A stretch of DNA of 46,124 bases from JAAYCI01 sp964472465 (GTDB taxonomy: Bacteria > Bacillota > Clostridia > Oscillospirales > Ruminococcaceae): assembly GCA_964472465.1 (NCBI GenBank), contig CAYYLW010000006.1, positions 1-46,124 of the forward strand. The letters run 5' to 3'. The translations under genes were made by a program, and so were the position numbers. The notes below the pieces were generated by a model, which saw nothing but the letters and a program-made list of their open reading frames with translations, did no database searches and was not told the DNA's origin. Position 1 is the stretch's first letter, and the number at the start of each line of letters is the position of its first letter. Shown piece after piece: positions 35,099 to 42,533 of this stretch.

Positions 35099-35899
35099 AT
35101 GAAACTTTTGGTTGCTTTTAAGCTCATACCAGATTTTGACAAGCTACAAACCGAGGATATTGTCATTCGGGAGGAAGTGCAGGTTGACCTGCACTTCCTC
35201 CCGAATCTGCTCAATTGTTATGACGAGAGCGCATTAGAACTGGCGCTCCGCCTGCGGGACGGTTTCGCCGAGCAGGGCGGGACATTGGAATTGACGGCCT
35301 TCACCGCCGGTGGCCAACAAGCAGAACTCACCTTACAGACCCTCAAAGCTCTAGGCTACCTGCACACCGTGCGGGCCCCGGCTGAGGAGGAGGTGCTTCG
35401 CTTTGCCCCCCTACTGGTGGCACGAACCCTCGCCACTTTTTTGGCAGAGTTCCCGCAGGATTTGGTACTGCTGGGCCGGGAGGCACCGGTGGGAAACAGC
35501 GCTATGGTGCCCGCTCTGGTTTCGGAGCTCGCAGGCATACCGCTGGTGGCCAATGTGGTCGACCTCCTGAGCCTAGAAGAAGGTGCTGTGCGGGTGCGTC
35601 TGGCCGCCGGGCAACATATCTACGAAGAAAAAATCGCCTTGCCTTGTGTACTTTCTGTAGGCAATGCCGTTATTAGCAAGCTGCGGGTACCCACCTTAAA
35701 AGACCGCCTGCGGCACAAAGGCGCCTGTGTAGAAACCTTCCCCCTTATGCAGCCAGCAGAGCCTACGGAAGGGCCCACTTTGGTCCGCCTTTCCCTGCCA
35801 AATCGGCGCCGACAGGGCTATGTAAGCCCCTCAAAAGGTGAGACCGCACTGGAGGATGTGCTTCATACCTCGCTGGCAGAAAGGCTGGGTAGCCTATGA
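35099..35899 (+). CDS. etfB: Electron transfer flavoprotein beta subunit
   Basis: 266 residues. MKLLVAFKLIPDFD, YDESALELALRLRD, LTAFTAGGQQAELTLQTLKALGY, DLVLLGREAPVGNSAMVPALVSELAGIPLVANV and LPCVLSVGNAVISKLRVPTLKDRLR are EtfB hallmarks (AMP or second-FAD site and the recognition region). It dimerises with the next gene and receives electrons from the 33638 oxidase; bifurcation or confurcation cannot be decided from sequence alone. A perfect 20-bp inverted repeat lies inside the gene at codons 23-36. The stop overlaps the etfA start (ATGA, 35896-35899). Confidence 0.93.
   Translation: MKLLVAFKLIPDFDKLQTEDIVIREEVQVDLHFLPNLLNCYDESALELALRLRDGFAEQGGTLELTAFTAGGQQAELTLQTLKALGYLHTVRAPAEEEVLRFAPLLVARTLATFLAEFPQDLVLLGREAPVGNSAMVPALVSELAGIPLVANVVDLLSLEEGAVRVRLAAGQHIYEEKIALPCVLSVGNAVISKLRVPTLKDRLRHKGACVETFPLMQPAEPTEGPTLVRLSLPNRRRQGYVSPSKGETALEDVLHTSLAERLGSL
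35165..35206. repeat. Perfect 20-bp inverted repeat inside etfB
   Basis: 35165-35184 is the exact reverse complement of 35187-35206, with only TG between. It encodes IREEVQVDLHFLPN in frame. No T-run follows. See findings. Confidence 0.92.
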
Positions 35900-36849
35900 A
35901 AATGTTAGCCGTACTACACGCTGGCTCTGGTAGCTTGGCTGAAAAGCAAAGCAAGCTCATCGCTCTCTTGTCCTGTCTCTCGCCTGAGATAGACACCTGC
36001 CTGCTTGGAGAGGAAAACCAGTTACAGCAGGCGGCGGCAGAGCCTTTCGCGGGCCGCCTGTTTCTGCTACCTGCACAAACCGAGGCCCCCGGCCCCTTGG
36101 CCGATGCGCTGGCCAAGCTTGCCCGGCAAGAGGGATACCAGGGCATCGTTTTTGCCCCGGTGGAAAGTAGCGGCGACATAGCCACTTTACTGGCCCAGCG
36201 CTGTGGCTACGCCTGCCTAACCGGTGTGGAGGCCCTTGAAATGCAAGATGGCTGCTTATATGCCCAGCGCGCGGTGTACAGCAACACGCTTTTGGGTCGC
36301 TTTTTACTGCCCCCGCCCTTTGTGCTTAGCTGCCACCTGCCAAGGCAGGTCTCCGCCCCCTCTCCCCTGCTTTCTGGCGGGCATGCCCAAACACTTCCCC
36401 CCTGTGTATACCCGTCACACATCTTAAAACATAGCCTGGTTTCGGCCGGGCAGCAGCGTCCCCCCTCCCCCGTGTTATTGGTGGCAGGTATGGGGGTTGC
36501 CAGCCGTGCGGATGTAGAGCGGATTCGAAACTTTGCCCAGCGCCAGGGCTTTGATTTTGGCGTCACCCGCCCGGTGGCCATGCGCGGGTTTGGGGGCGTT
36601 GAGGAGATTGTGGGTGTCTCCGGCAGTATGCTGGCACCTAAAATCACCGTGGCACTAGGAGTTTCCGGGGCAGCCGCTTTTTATGTGGGAATTGAGAAAA
36701 GCGGGTATATCCTGGCTGTAAACATAAACCCAGAGGCCAACATCTGCCGGCAGGCCGACGCGGTGATAGCCGACGACTATGCAAACCTACTGGACAGCCT
36801 GTTTGCCAGGCTTTCCCCTTACGCCAGGAAAGGGGAAGACCATGCCTAA
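35896..36849 (+). CDS. etfA: Electron transfer flavoprotein alpha subunit
   Basis: 317 residues. The N-terminal domain is divergent (MKMLAVLHAGSGSLAEKQSKL). The C-terminal FAD domain is clear: VLLVAGMGVASRADVERI, TRPVAMRGF, VGVSGSMLAPKITVALGVSGAAAFYVGIEKSGYILAVNINPEANI and the final ADAVIADDYANLLDSLF. The usual TGxxVxPxLYIA becomes SGSMLAPKITVA. It forms a heterodimer with the preceding protein. It overlaps etfB by 4 nt and the next gene by 8 nt, so the three are likely translated together. Confidence 0.92.
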   Translation: MKMLAVLHAGSGSLAEKQSKLIALLSCLSPEIDTCLLGEENQLQQAAAEPFAGRLFLLPAQTEAPGPLADALAKLARQEGYQGIVFAPVESSGDIATLLAQRCGYACLTGVEALEMQDGCLYAQRAVYSNTLLGRFLLPPPFVLSCHLPRQVSAPSPLLSGGHAQTLPPCVYPSHILKHSLVSAGQQRPPSPVLLVAGMGVASRADVERIRNFAQRQGFDFGVTRPVAMRGFGGVEEIVGVSGSMLAPKITVALGVSGAAAFYVGIEKSGYILAVNINPEANICRQADAVIADDYANLLDSLFARLSPYARKGEDHA

Positions 36850-37621
36850 CCGCCCACTGGTCTTGCTTACCAACGACGACGGGATACACTCCCCCGGCCT
36901 TTTGGCACTGTGTGAAGCAGTGCTGCCTTTTGGGGACCCCTTGGTGGTGGCACCCAGCGGGCAACAAACCTCCATGGGCCGCTCATATCCGCGCATACCG
37001 GGGCTTGGCACCGTGAAAGCCGTACACCTGGGCGACGGGATACAGGCTTTTTCAGTGGTGGCCTCTCCCGCCACCTGTGTGCTACATGCCGTGCTGGAGC
37101 TGGCCGCGCGGAAGCCAAACCTGTGTATTAGTGGCATCAACTACGGCGAAAACCTGGGCAAGACCCTCACCTACAGTGGCACTTTGGGCGCGGCCTTGCA
37201 AGCGGCTGATTTTGGCATCCCGGCCCTGGCCATTTCCCGCCCTGCGGCAAAAGAGCAGATGAACACCGAGGGTTATGCTAAGATGGATTGGACGCTAGCC
37301 AAGGCCGTCGCCGCGTTTTGGGGGCAGCGTGTTTTGGCAGAAGGCATGCCCTTTGACGCCCCTGTGCTGAACATCAACCTCCCAGAAGAGGGAACTCCGC
37401 TGGACTACCGCTATACCTTCCAAAGCAACACGGACCCTTTTTGCTATGGCCCACCTACCAAAAGGGACCGGGCAAAACCCTACCGGCTACCCAGCTATAT
37501 GCAAACTGATTTTAGCAGCGAACCACCGGGCAGCGACATTCACACTGTGAAGGTTGAAAACCGCATCTCGGTTACACCGGTGGAAGGGAACTACACCTGC
37601 CGGAGGTTTTGGCAGAACTAG
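36842..37621 (+). CDS. surE: SurE-family 5'/3'-nucleotidase or phosphatase
   Basis: 259 residues. LLTNDDGIHSPGL (metal-binding NDD), VVAPSGQQTSMGRSYPR, CISGINYGENLGKTLTYSGTLGAALQAA and DAPVLNINLPEE are the SurE signature. SurE removes phosphate from nucleoside monophosphates and short polyphosphates. Its place here as the last gene of a sugar-kinase/Etf operon, overlapping etfA by 8 nt, suggests a dedicated phosphatase for a pathway intermediate. ATG 36842 sits after AGGGGAAG; upstream in-frame ATG 36779 lies inside etfA. Confidence 0.9.
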   Translation: MPNRPLVLLTNDDGIHSPGLLALCEAVLPFGDPLVVAPSGQQTSMGRSYPRIPGLGTVKAVHLGDGIQAFSVVASPATCVLHAVLELAARKPNLCISGINYGENLGKTLTYSGTLGAALQAADFGIPALAISRPAAKEQMNTEGYAKMDWTLAKAVAAFWGQRVLAEGMPFDAPVLNINLPEEGTPLDYRYTFQSNTDPFCYGPPTKRDRAKPYRLPSYMQTDFSSEPPGSDIHTVKVENRISVTPVEGNYTCRRFWQN

Positions 37622-37645
37622 TGCATCAAAACAGCCGCCTTAATG

Positions 37646-37682
37646 GGAAGCAGTTATTCGAAATCTTCGAATAACTGCTTCC
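37646..37682. repeat. Perfect 17-bp hairpin after the SurE operon
   Basis: 37646-37662 pairs perfectly with 37666-37682 around ATC. No T-run follows (TCCTACAA), so it is not a standard terminator. Confidence 0.85.
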
Positions 37683-37740
37683 TCCTACAACTCGCTGTCG
37701 GTGAATATCTTTTGCAGATGTTGACACTCCCCACATGCAG

Positions 37741-37788
37741 AGTGTCCTTATAGGATTTGAGTATCCTATAAGGACACTCTCTTTTTTA
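37741..37788 (+). terminator. Rho-independent terminator of the SDR-SurE operon
   Basis: AGTGTCCTTATAGGAT (37741-37756) pairs perfectly with 37763-37778 over loop TTGAGT, then CTCTTTTTT (37780-37788). It is a strong bipartite terminator about 120 nt after the surE stop. Confidence 0.88.
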
Positions 37789-37866
37789 TCCAGCTTTTGA
37801 AGTGTAGTCAAGCATTACCCCCTGTCGGGTGTTAATGCTCACAGCGGCAGCGGGTTTATCTTTCTT

Positions 37867-38790
37867 TTACGGCACGACGAAAGGCCCGATAAAGTTGTAG
37901 TGAATAACAATGTTTTGCGTTGTGCGCCCGCTGACCTTTTCGGCGTGGTGTATCACAATATGGTTTATTAACTCCGTAACCAACCGCTGGGATAACTCGG
38001 TAACATCGGTATAGCGGCGCACCATTTCAAGAAACAGGTCGGCGGTTATAAGCTGGCCGCCATCGTCCTTTAGCTCTTTTTGATAGCCTTGACCTTTGCG
38101 GTGTTCTCGCCCTGCTCCTCCTCGTACCGCTTAGACATTTTAGAAAACCGTGTATCATCTATCTTTCCCGAAATATTGTCCTCGTACAGCCGTTCAAAAA
38201 GCTTGTACAGCTCCTTGTCTCGGGCAGGTAGGGCATCCAACTCCCGCTGCATTTTTGCTCGGTCATTTTGTACCTTGTCCATTGAATGACCGATGATAGA
38301 CTTTACAAAGTCGTTTTCGTAGCCGTTGGCAAATTGTTTAAGGCGTTGTATCTCCTGCAAAACAATCTGCTCTAAAAAGTCCTGTCGAATATAATGCGTT
38401 GTGGGGCAGTTTCGGTACCTGCCGTTGTTGTTGCCGCAGTTGAAATATTCGATGTCGTGATTGCCTTGATTAAAGTGAAAGTTAAGGTTGCCGCCGCAAT
38501 CGGAGCATTTAAGCAGCCCTGTGAAAATACTGCGCTCGCTTGTAACAGTTGGCTTTTTACAGCGGACGCCTTTCTTGCGTTGCAATCTCTCCCACATATC
38601 CTGCTCAATGATTGGCTCATGCACATTACGAAAAACCGCCATGTTTTTCTCGTCGTTGGCAATACGCTTTTTCATCTTGTAGGACTTGGAAAAGTTTTGA
38701 AGTTAATCACATCGCCGCAATACTCTGGCACGGCTAACATACTTGCTATGGTGGATTTGCCCAGGCCCCAGCCAACATATGGATGGTAGG
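37867..38790 (-). pseudogene. Large serine recombinase, frameshifted C-terminal part
   Basis: Three frame segments join into the C-terminal half of a TndX/TnpX-type large serine recombinase. The first reads TIASMLAVPEYCGDVINFKTF, the second SKSYKMKKRIANDEKNMAVF with EPIIEQDMWERLQRKKG and a recombinase zinc ribbon (LLKCSDCGGNLNFHF, YFNCGNN, CPTTHYI), followed by a coiled coil. The third reads ELKDDGGQLITADLFLEMV to NFIGPFVVP and TAA at 37867. One-base indels fall near 38695 and 38085. The N-terminal resolvase domain with the catalytic Ser is absent. It marks a lost integrative element. Confidence 0.85.
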
Positions 38791-38887
38791 GGAGCGCACG
38801 GTTGCTCTTACCGTGCGCGATATTCAAAAAAATGAGGTGGTGCGCCGGTATGAAGCCGCCGCACATTTTTTCGCCCCTTTAGAATAG
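38783..38887 (+). pseudogene. Possible C-terminal gene fragment adjoining the recombinase remnant
   Basis: Open from ATG 38783 to TAG 38887 (34 codons: ERTVALTVRDIQKNEVVRRY, then EAAAHFFAPLE). Protein-like composition, no ribosome binding site and no recognised family. It may be the 3' end of a gene cut by the element. It contains the hairpin GCGCACGGT/ACCGTGCGC near 38793-38818. Confidence 0.3.
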
Positions 38888-38953
38888 AAGTGTTTTCAGG
38901 TAGAACTGTGGCAGACAAACCGGAGGTTTTCTATATCATCAAAACGATACTTT

Positions 38954-40075
38954 TCAAGCAGAGGGCTGTTGCTGGGTGATACAGTGTAACATGCCGCCAT
39001 AGGAATACAGTTCTGTCACATCGATGGGAACGATGGTACGGCCAGGATATAAACCGGCTAATATCTCCTCGGCTAATTTGTCGTTCAAATCTCCATAGAT
39101 AGGAAGTAAAACCACCCTGTTGCCCACATAGTAGTTTAGATAGCTGCCCTTATAGTCAAGGCCAGGCACATTTTTCTCTGTCATAGGCAGCGTGACGATT
39201 TTATAGGGTATACCGGCGGCGTTTCTGGCTGAGAGCAGGGCATCATAATCTGCGGGCGCTACGCCTGCATATAGGTTCATAAAATCAGGTTTTGAAAGGG
39301 TGAGCAGAATTTCAGCGCTCACCAGCCGGGCGCTGCCATCGATGTGTGCGTCGGTAATGTCCTCACCCAGCACACCTTCCAGCCAGATGAAATTTTTGAT
39401 GCCGAAATAGCGGGCCAGATATTCTTCTGCCTGCCGGATACTGGCGTTTGTATTGCGGTTTTGGCTGACAACAGAGCTTTTGCAGAGCATAGCCGTCCCC
39501 TCTCCATCCACCTCCACGGCGCCGCCTTCCAGCACAAAACCCGAAAGAGGCAGCAGAGGAAAGCCCTTGCTGGCGGCTATTGTTTTGGCAAGGGAGGCGT
39601 CCTGCCGATAAGGTGCTTTCCCCCCCCAGCCATCGAAGCCGAAGCCGGCAATGTGCAGCTGCTTATCCATTCCATATACAAACAGCGGGCCGGTATCCCG
39701 AACCCACACATCATCCGTTTGGGCAATGAGAAAATCAATCTTTCTCATATCGGCTTTTTCTGCGGTAAGCAGCTGTTTAATGCGTGTCTCTTCCTCGGAA
39801 TTATATGCGATAATATGAATATTTTCCCCCGGTGACAAAGCCAAGACCATCTCTAGCCATATCCCCTCCAGGGCATTTTGGTATTCTTTTCCATAGCTAT
39901 ACCGGTGCGGCCAAATCAGCCAGGTTCCCTCATGGGGCTTTTCCTCTGCTGGGTAGAAATACTGTGCCATGGTTCCGTCCGTCTCCTGTTCATCAAATTT
40001 CATCTTTGGATGTGGCCCAAAGGCGAGAAACACCGCCAGTAAACAAACCAAAAGCAAGCATATACCCCGTTTCAG
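38954..40075 (-). CDS. Exported agmatine deiminase/peptidylarginine deiminase-family protein
   Basis: 373 residues if started at CTG 40075. Catalytic residues of the PF04371 fold are present: D127 (RDTGPLF), E183 (LEGGAVEVDGEGT), H244 and D246 (DAHIDGSAR) and nucleophile C365 (GGMLHCITQQQP). These enzymes hydrolyse a guanidinium group to a ureido group, releasing ammonia. The N terminus KRGICLLLVCLLAVFLAFG looks like a signal peptide or membrane anchor, unusual for AguA, so the substrate may be extracellular agmatine or protein arginine. GGGGAGG lies 7 nt before CTG, and CTG overlaps the upstream stop as CTGA. TTG 40057 is the conventional alternative but has no ribosome binding site. Last gene of the MacAB-type operon. 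Confidence 0.85.
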   Translation of the reverse strand: MKRGICLLLVCLLAVFLAFGPHPKMKFDEQETDGTMAQYFYPAEEKPHEGTWLIWPHRYSYGKEYQNALEGIWLEMVLALSPGENIHIIAYNSEEETRIKQLLTAEKADMRKIDFLIAQTDDVWVRDTGPLFVYGMDKQLHIAGFGFDGWGGKAPYRQDASLAKTIAASKGFPLLPLSGFVLEGGAVEVDGEGTAMLCKSSVVSQNRNTNASIRQAEEYLARYFGIKNFIWLEGVLGEDITDAHIDGSARLVSAEILLTLSKPDFMNLYAGVAPADYDALLSARNAAGIPYKIVTLPMTEKNVPGLDYKGSYLNYYVGNRVVLLPIYGDLNDKLAEEILAGLYPGRTIVPIDVTELYSYGGMLHCITQQQPSA

Positions 40076-40776
40076 CCCAAATCCTCCCCTCTATTATGTC
40101 CTGTACTATGCTGCAACACCCCATCCACCAGGGTGGCCACACGGCCGGTGCGGCCGGCCACGCTTTTGTCGTGCGTTATCATCACAACCGTATTGCCCTG
40201 ACGGTGCAAAATGGCAAATAGGTCTAATATTTCGCGGCCGATGGCGCTGTCTAGCGCGCCGGTTGGCTCATCAGCCAGTAGAAGGGCGGGGCGGCCCACC
40301 AGCGCTCTTGCAATGGCCACACGTTGTTGCTGGCCGCCCGAAAGTTCGCAAGGTTTGTGGGCAATGCGTTCCGTTAGCCCCACTCGTTCAATCTGCTCCT
40401 CTGCCATTCCCAGGGCCTGCGTTCGGGGAAGGCCCCGCACAAACAGAGGTAACAATACGTTTTGCAGAACAGTATACTGTGGAATCAACTGGTATTTTTG
40501 AAATACAAACCCGATTTTTTGGCTGCGCAGTTCTGCCAAGGCATTGTCATCGCAGGCAGATACGTCCTGCCCGTCCAGAAGGTACTGCCCCGCGCTAAGG
40601 GTGTCCATACACCCGATGATATTCATGAGGGTACTCTTCCCAGAGCCCGAAGCGCCCAGTATGGCCAAAAATTCCCCCTGCTGTACATGCAGGTTTACAC
40701 CTTTTAAAACCGGGAGTTCCCCGCCGCCCACTGGGTAGCGTTTATCCACAGAATCCAGCCGAATGATGCTATCCAT
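40072..40776 (-). CDS. ABC transporter ATPase, MacB/LolD type
   Basis: 234 residues. Walker A GASGSGKST (41-49), Q-loop FVFQKYQLIPQYTVLQNVLLP, signature LSGGQQQRVAIARAL, Walker B LLLADEPTGALD and switch His in VVMITHD. The length and motifs match the stand-alone ATPases that pair with FtsX-like permeases. It works with the 41329 permease and the 42534 membrane-fusion protein to export a peptide, lipid or drug or to relay mechanical force. It is separated from the lipoprotein gene by 3 nt, and its stop overlaps the CTG start of the deiminase. Confidence 0.94.
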   Translation of the reverse strand: MDSIIRLDSVDKRYPVGGGELPVLKGVNLHVQQGEFLAILGASGSGKSTLMNIIGCMDTLSAGQYLLDGQDVSACDDNALAELRSQKIGFVFQKYQLIPQYTVLQNVLLPLFVRGLPRTQALGMAEEQIERVGLTERIAHKPCELSGGQQQRVAIARALVGRPALLLADEPTGALDSAIGREILDLFAILHRQGNTVVMITHDKSVAGRTGRVATLVDGVLQHSTGHNRGEDLG

Positions 40777-40779
40777 CCC

Positions 40780-41289
40780 TTAGCCCATCACAATCGCACT
40801 CAGCACATTCAGGTCTTTGTCATTATCCACTTTCAAACCAAGAATACTGCCGGTTTTTATATCGCTTATTGTCTTGGTGCCAGAGCCGTTGCCTGCCTGA
40901 ATCTCTGCCCCGGCGGGGATACGGACGGTGATGGTCTCGTCTGTATATTCAAGTTCCGGCCCGTTCGGCTTGCTGGGCGCACCACCCTCATCTCCCACGG
41001 CTTGCGCAGGGCCGGTCATCTGGGCGGGCACCATTTCTCCCTCTGTGCCTTCCGGCGTGGATTCCCCGGTGGTTTCCTCTGGCAAACGGCCCACATGTAG
41101 TTCAATTTCGTTGCCGGTGATGGCGGTCACCTTGCCAAAAATCATCTCGCTTTGCCCTGCGGCGTCCGCGGCAGGGCCGGACGTTTCGGGCTCGCTGCTC
41201 CCGGTTGCCGGAGCTGCTGCACACCCGCCCATAAAACCCACCATCAGTAATGTACCAAGACCAACCATCATCCATTGTTTCATCTTCAT
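40780..41289 (-). CDS. Putative lipoprotein, function unknown
   Basis: About 169 residues. MKMKQWMMVGLGTLLMVGFMGGC is a lipoprotein signal (Cys at about 23), followed by a Ser/Glu/Ala-rich tether. Two short beta-rich segments follow (EMIFGKVTAITGNEIELHVGR and ELEYTDETITVRIPAGAEI), split by a Glu/Pro/Gly-rich insertion. It is a member of the small DUF-type lipoproteins often seen with MacAB-like systems, but I do not recognise a named family. ATG 41289 follows AAAGGATG. Placed between permease and ATPase genes, it is likely part of the same envelope system. Confidence 0.75.
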   Translation of the reverse strand: MKMKQWMMVGLGTLLMVGFMGGCAAAPATGSSEPETSGPAADAAGQSEMIFGKVTAITGNEIELHVGRLPEETTGESTPEGTEGEMVPAQMTGPAQAVGDEGGAPSKPNGPELEYTDETITVRIPAGAEIQAGNGSGTKTISDIKTGSILGLKVDNDKDLNVLSAIVMG

Positions 41290-41328
41290 TTTGTTACATC
41301 CTTTCAAATTCATGTTCAAAATTTTGGT

Positions 41329-42531
41329 TTATTCGTAATTCAAAGCATCGATAGGCTTGAGCCGGGATGCCTTGTACGCTGGGTAGAAGCCAAACGCCAC
41401 CGCCGTAAGCACGGCGAACGCCAGGGCCAGCAGTGGCCCCCTCCAACTGGGTGAGGTGGGTATCTCTGTTAAACGCATCAAAGGCAGTAGCGCTGTGCCC
41501 AGCACACAACCGGCAAGCCCACCAAACACTCCCATAAGAAGCGATTCAAGAAGAAACTGAAGGAGAATATCTTTTCGCTTGGTTCCCAGCGCCTTCAAAA
41601 TGCCAATTTCACGGGTACGCTCTTTCACCGAGACAAACAGCACATTCATAATGCCAATGCCTCCCACCAAAAACACGATGGCCGCCACGCTGGTGAGCAG
41701 CACTTTCATGGTGCGGGCGCTTTGGGTGGCTGCCTCCATGCGGCTGCCAGCGTCTTCCACCACGTAGTAAGTGGCGTTATCCAGCACATAATCTAGGGTG
41801 GACCGAATACGCTCCATCGCCTTTTCAACCGCCGCCAAGTCTTGGGCCAAGCCCACCGCCTGTGGCATGGCGCCCTCTTCCAAAAAGCCTTCTTTCTCGG
41901 CCGTTTGGTAGGGGACAAAGGCTGTCTCGTCGGGGGTGAGGCCTTGCATTCCCTCCGCCTTTTTTTCTAGCACACCAACCACCTCAAAACGGAGGCCATC
42001 CACCTTTACAAATTGCCCCACGGCGTTTTCGGCGCTGCCGAACATCTGGCTTGCCAGGGTATGGCCAATGACCATCACATTTTCCCTGTTTTCCCTCTCT
42101 TCTTCAGAGAAATCCTCTCCTGCCAAAAGCGAAAGGTTTGAGATTTCGAGGTAACCTTCCGTTACCCCGGCTATTTCCCGGTACTCTTTTTTTCCGCCAC
42201 CCGCCACCTCTTTGGAAAGAGAGGCTCTTAGATAGATGTCTTTTAGGTAGGGGTTTTCCTCTTTGATTTGCGCCAGATGAGAGGGGGTGATTTTGGGCAA
42301 TGTCTCCATATCCGGGGGTAGCTGGCTTGTGTAGTCTATATTGATATAGATGGTTTCAGCAGACATGTTTTTGAATTGGTCGGTTATTTCTTTTTCCCCT
42401 CCCTGCCCAATGGCAATAACCAGGATAATGGTGAGCGAACCGATGATGACGCCGAGACTGGTTAGTAGAACTTTAAAACGGTTTTGCCGCAGGTTGATTA
42501 GCGTCATCCGAAAGGTTTCTGCCATGCGCAT
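41329..42531 (-). CDS. ABC transporter permease, MacB/FtsX type
   Basis: 400 residues. An N-terminal helix (NRFKVLLTSLGVIIGSLTIILVIAIGQGG) precedes a MacB extracellular core domain of about 220 residues (ETIYINIDYTS, VMVIGHTLASQMFG, VVGVLEKK). Three C-terminal helices follow (MKVLLTSVAAIVFLVGGIGIMNVLFVSV, ILLQFLLESLLMGVFGGLAGCVLG, LALAFAVLTAVAFGFYPAYKASRLKPIDAL), the FtsX signature. This topology fits MacB without its fused ATPase, which is supplied by the 40072 gene. ATG 42531 follows GGAGG 7 nt upstream, inside the end of the previous gene's region. Confidence 0.93.
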   Translation of the reverse strand: MRMAETFRMTLINLRQNRFKVLLTSLGVIIGSLTIILVIAIGQGGEKEITDQFKNMSAETIYINIDYTSQLPPDMETLPKITPSHLAQIKEENPYLKDIYLRASLSKEVAGGGKKEYREIAGVTEGYLEISNLSLLAGEDFSEEERENRENVMVIGHTLASQMFGSAENAVGQFVKVDGLRFEVVGVLEKKAEGMQGLTPDETAFVPYQTAEKEGFLEEGAMPQAVGLAQDLAAVEKAMERIRSTLDYVLDNATYYVVEDAGSRMEAATQSARTMKVLLTSVAAIVFLVGGIGIMNVLFVSVKERTREIGILKALGTKRKDILLQFLLESLLMGVFGGLAGCVLGTALLPLMRLTEIPTSPSWRGPLLALAFAVLTAVAFGFYPAYKASRLKPIDALNYE

Positions 42532-42533
42532 AC

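Noticed and set aside
37626..37811. 61-codon minus-strand frame between surE and the recombinase remnant
   Set aside because: It reads straight through the two hairpins and the terminator and has no ribosome binding site or similarity.
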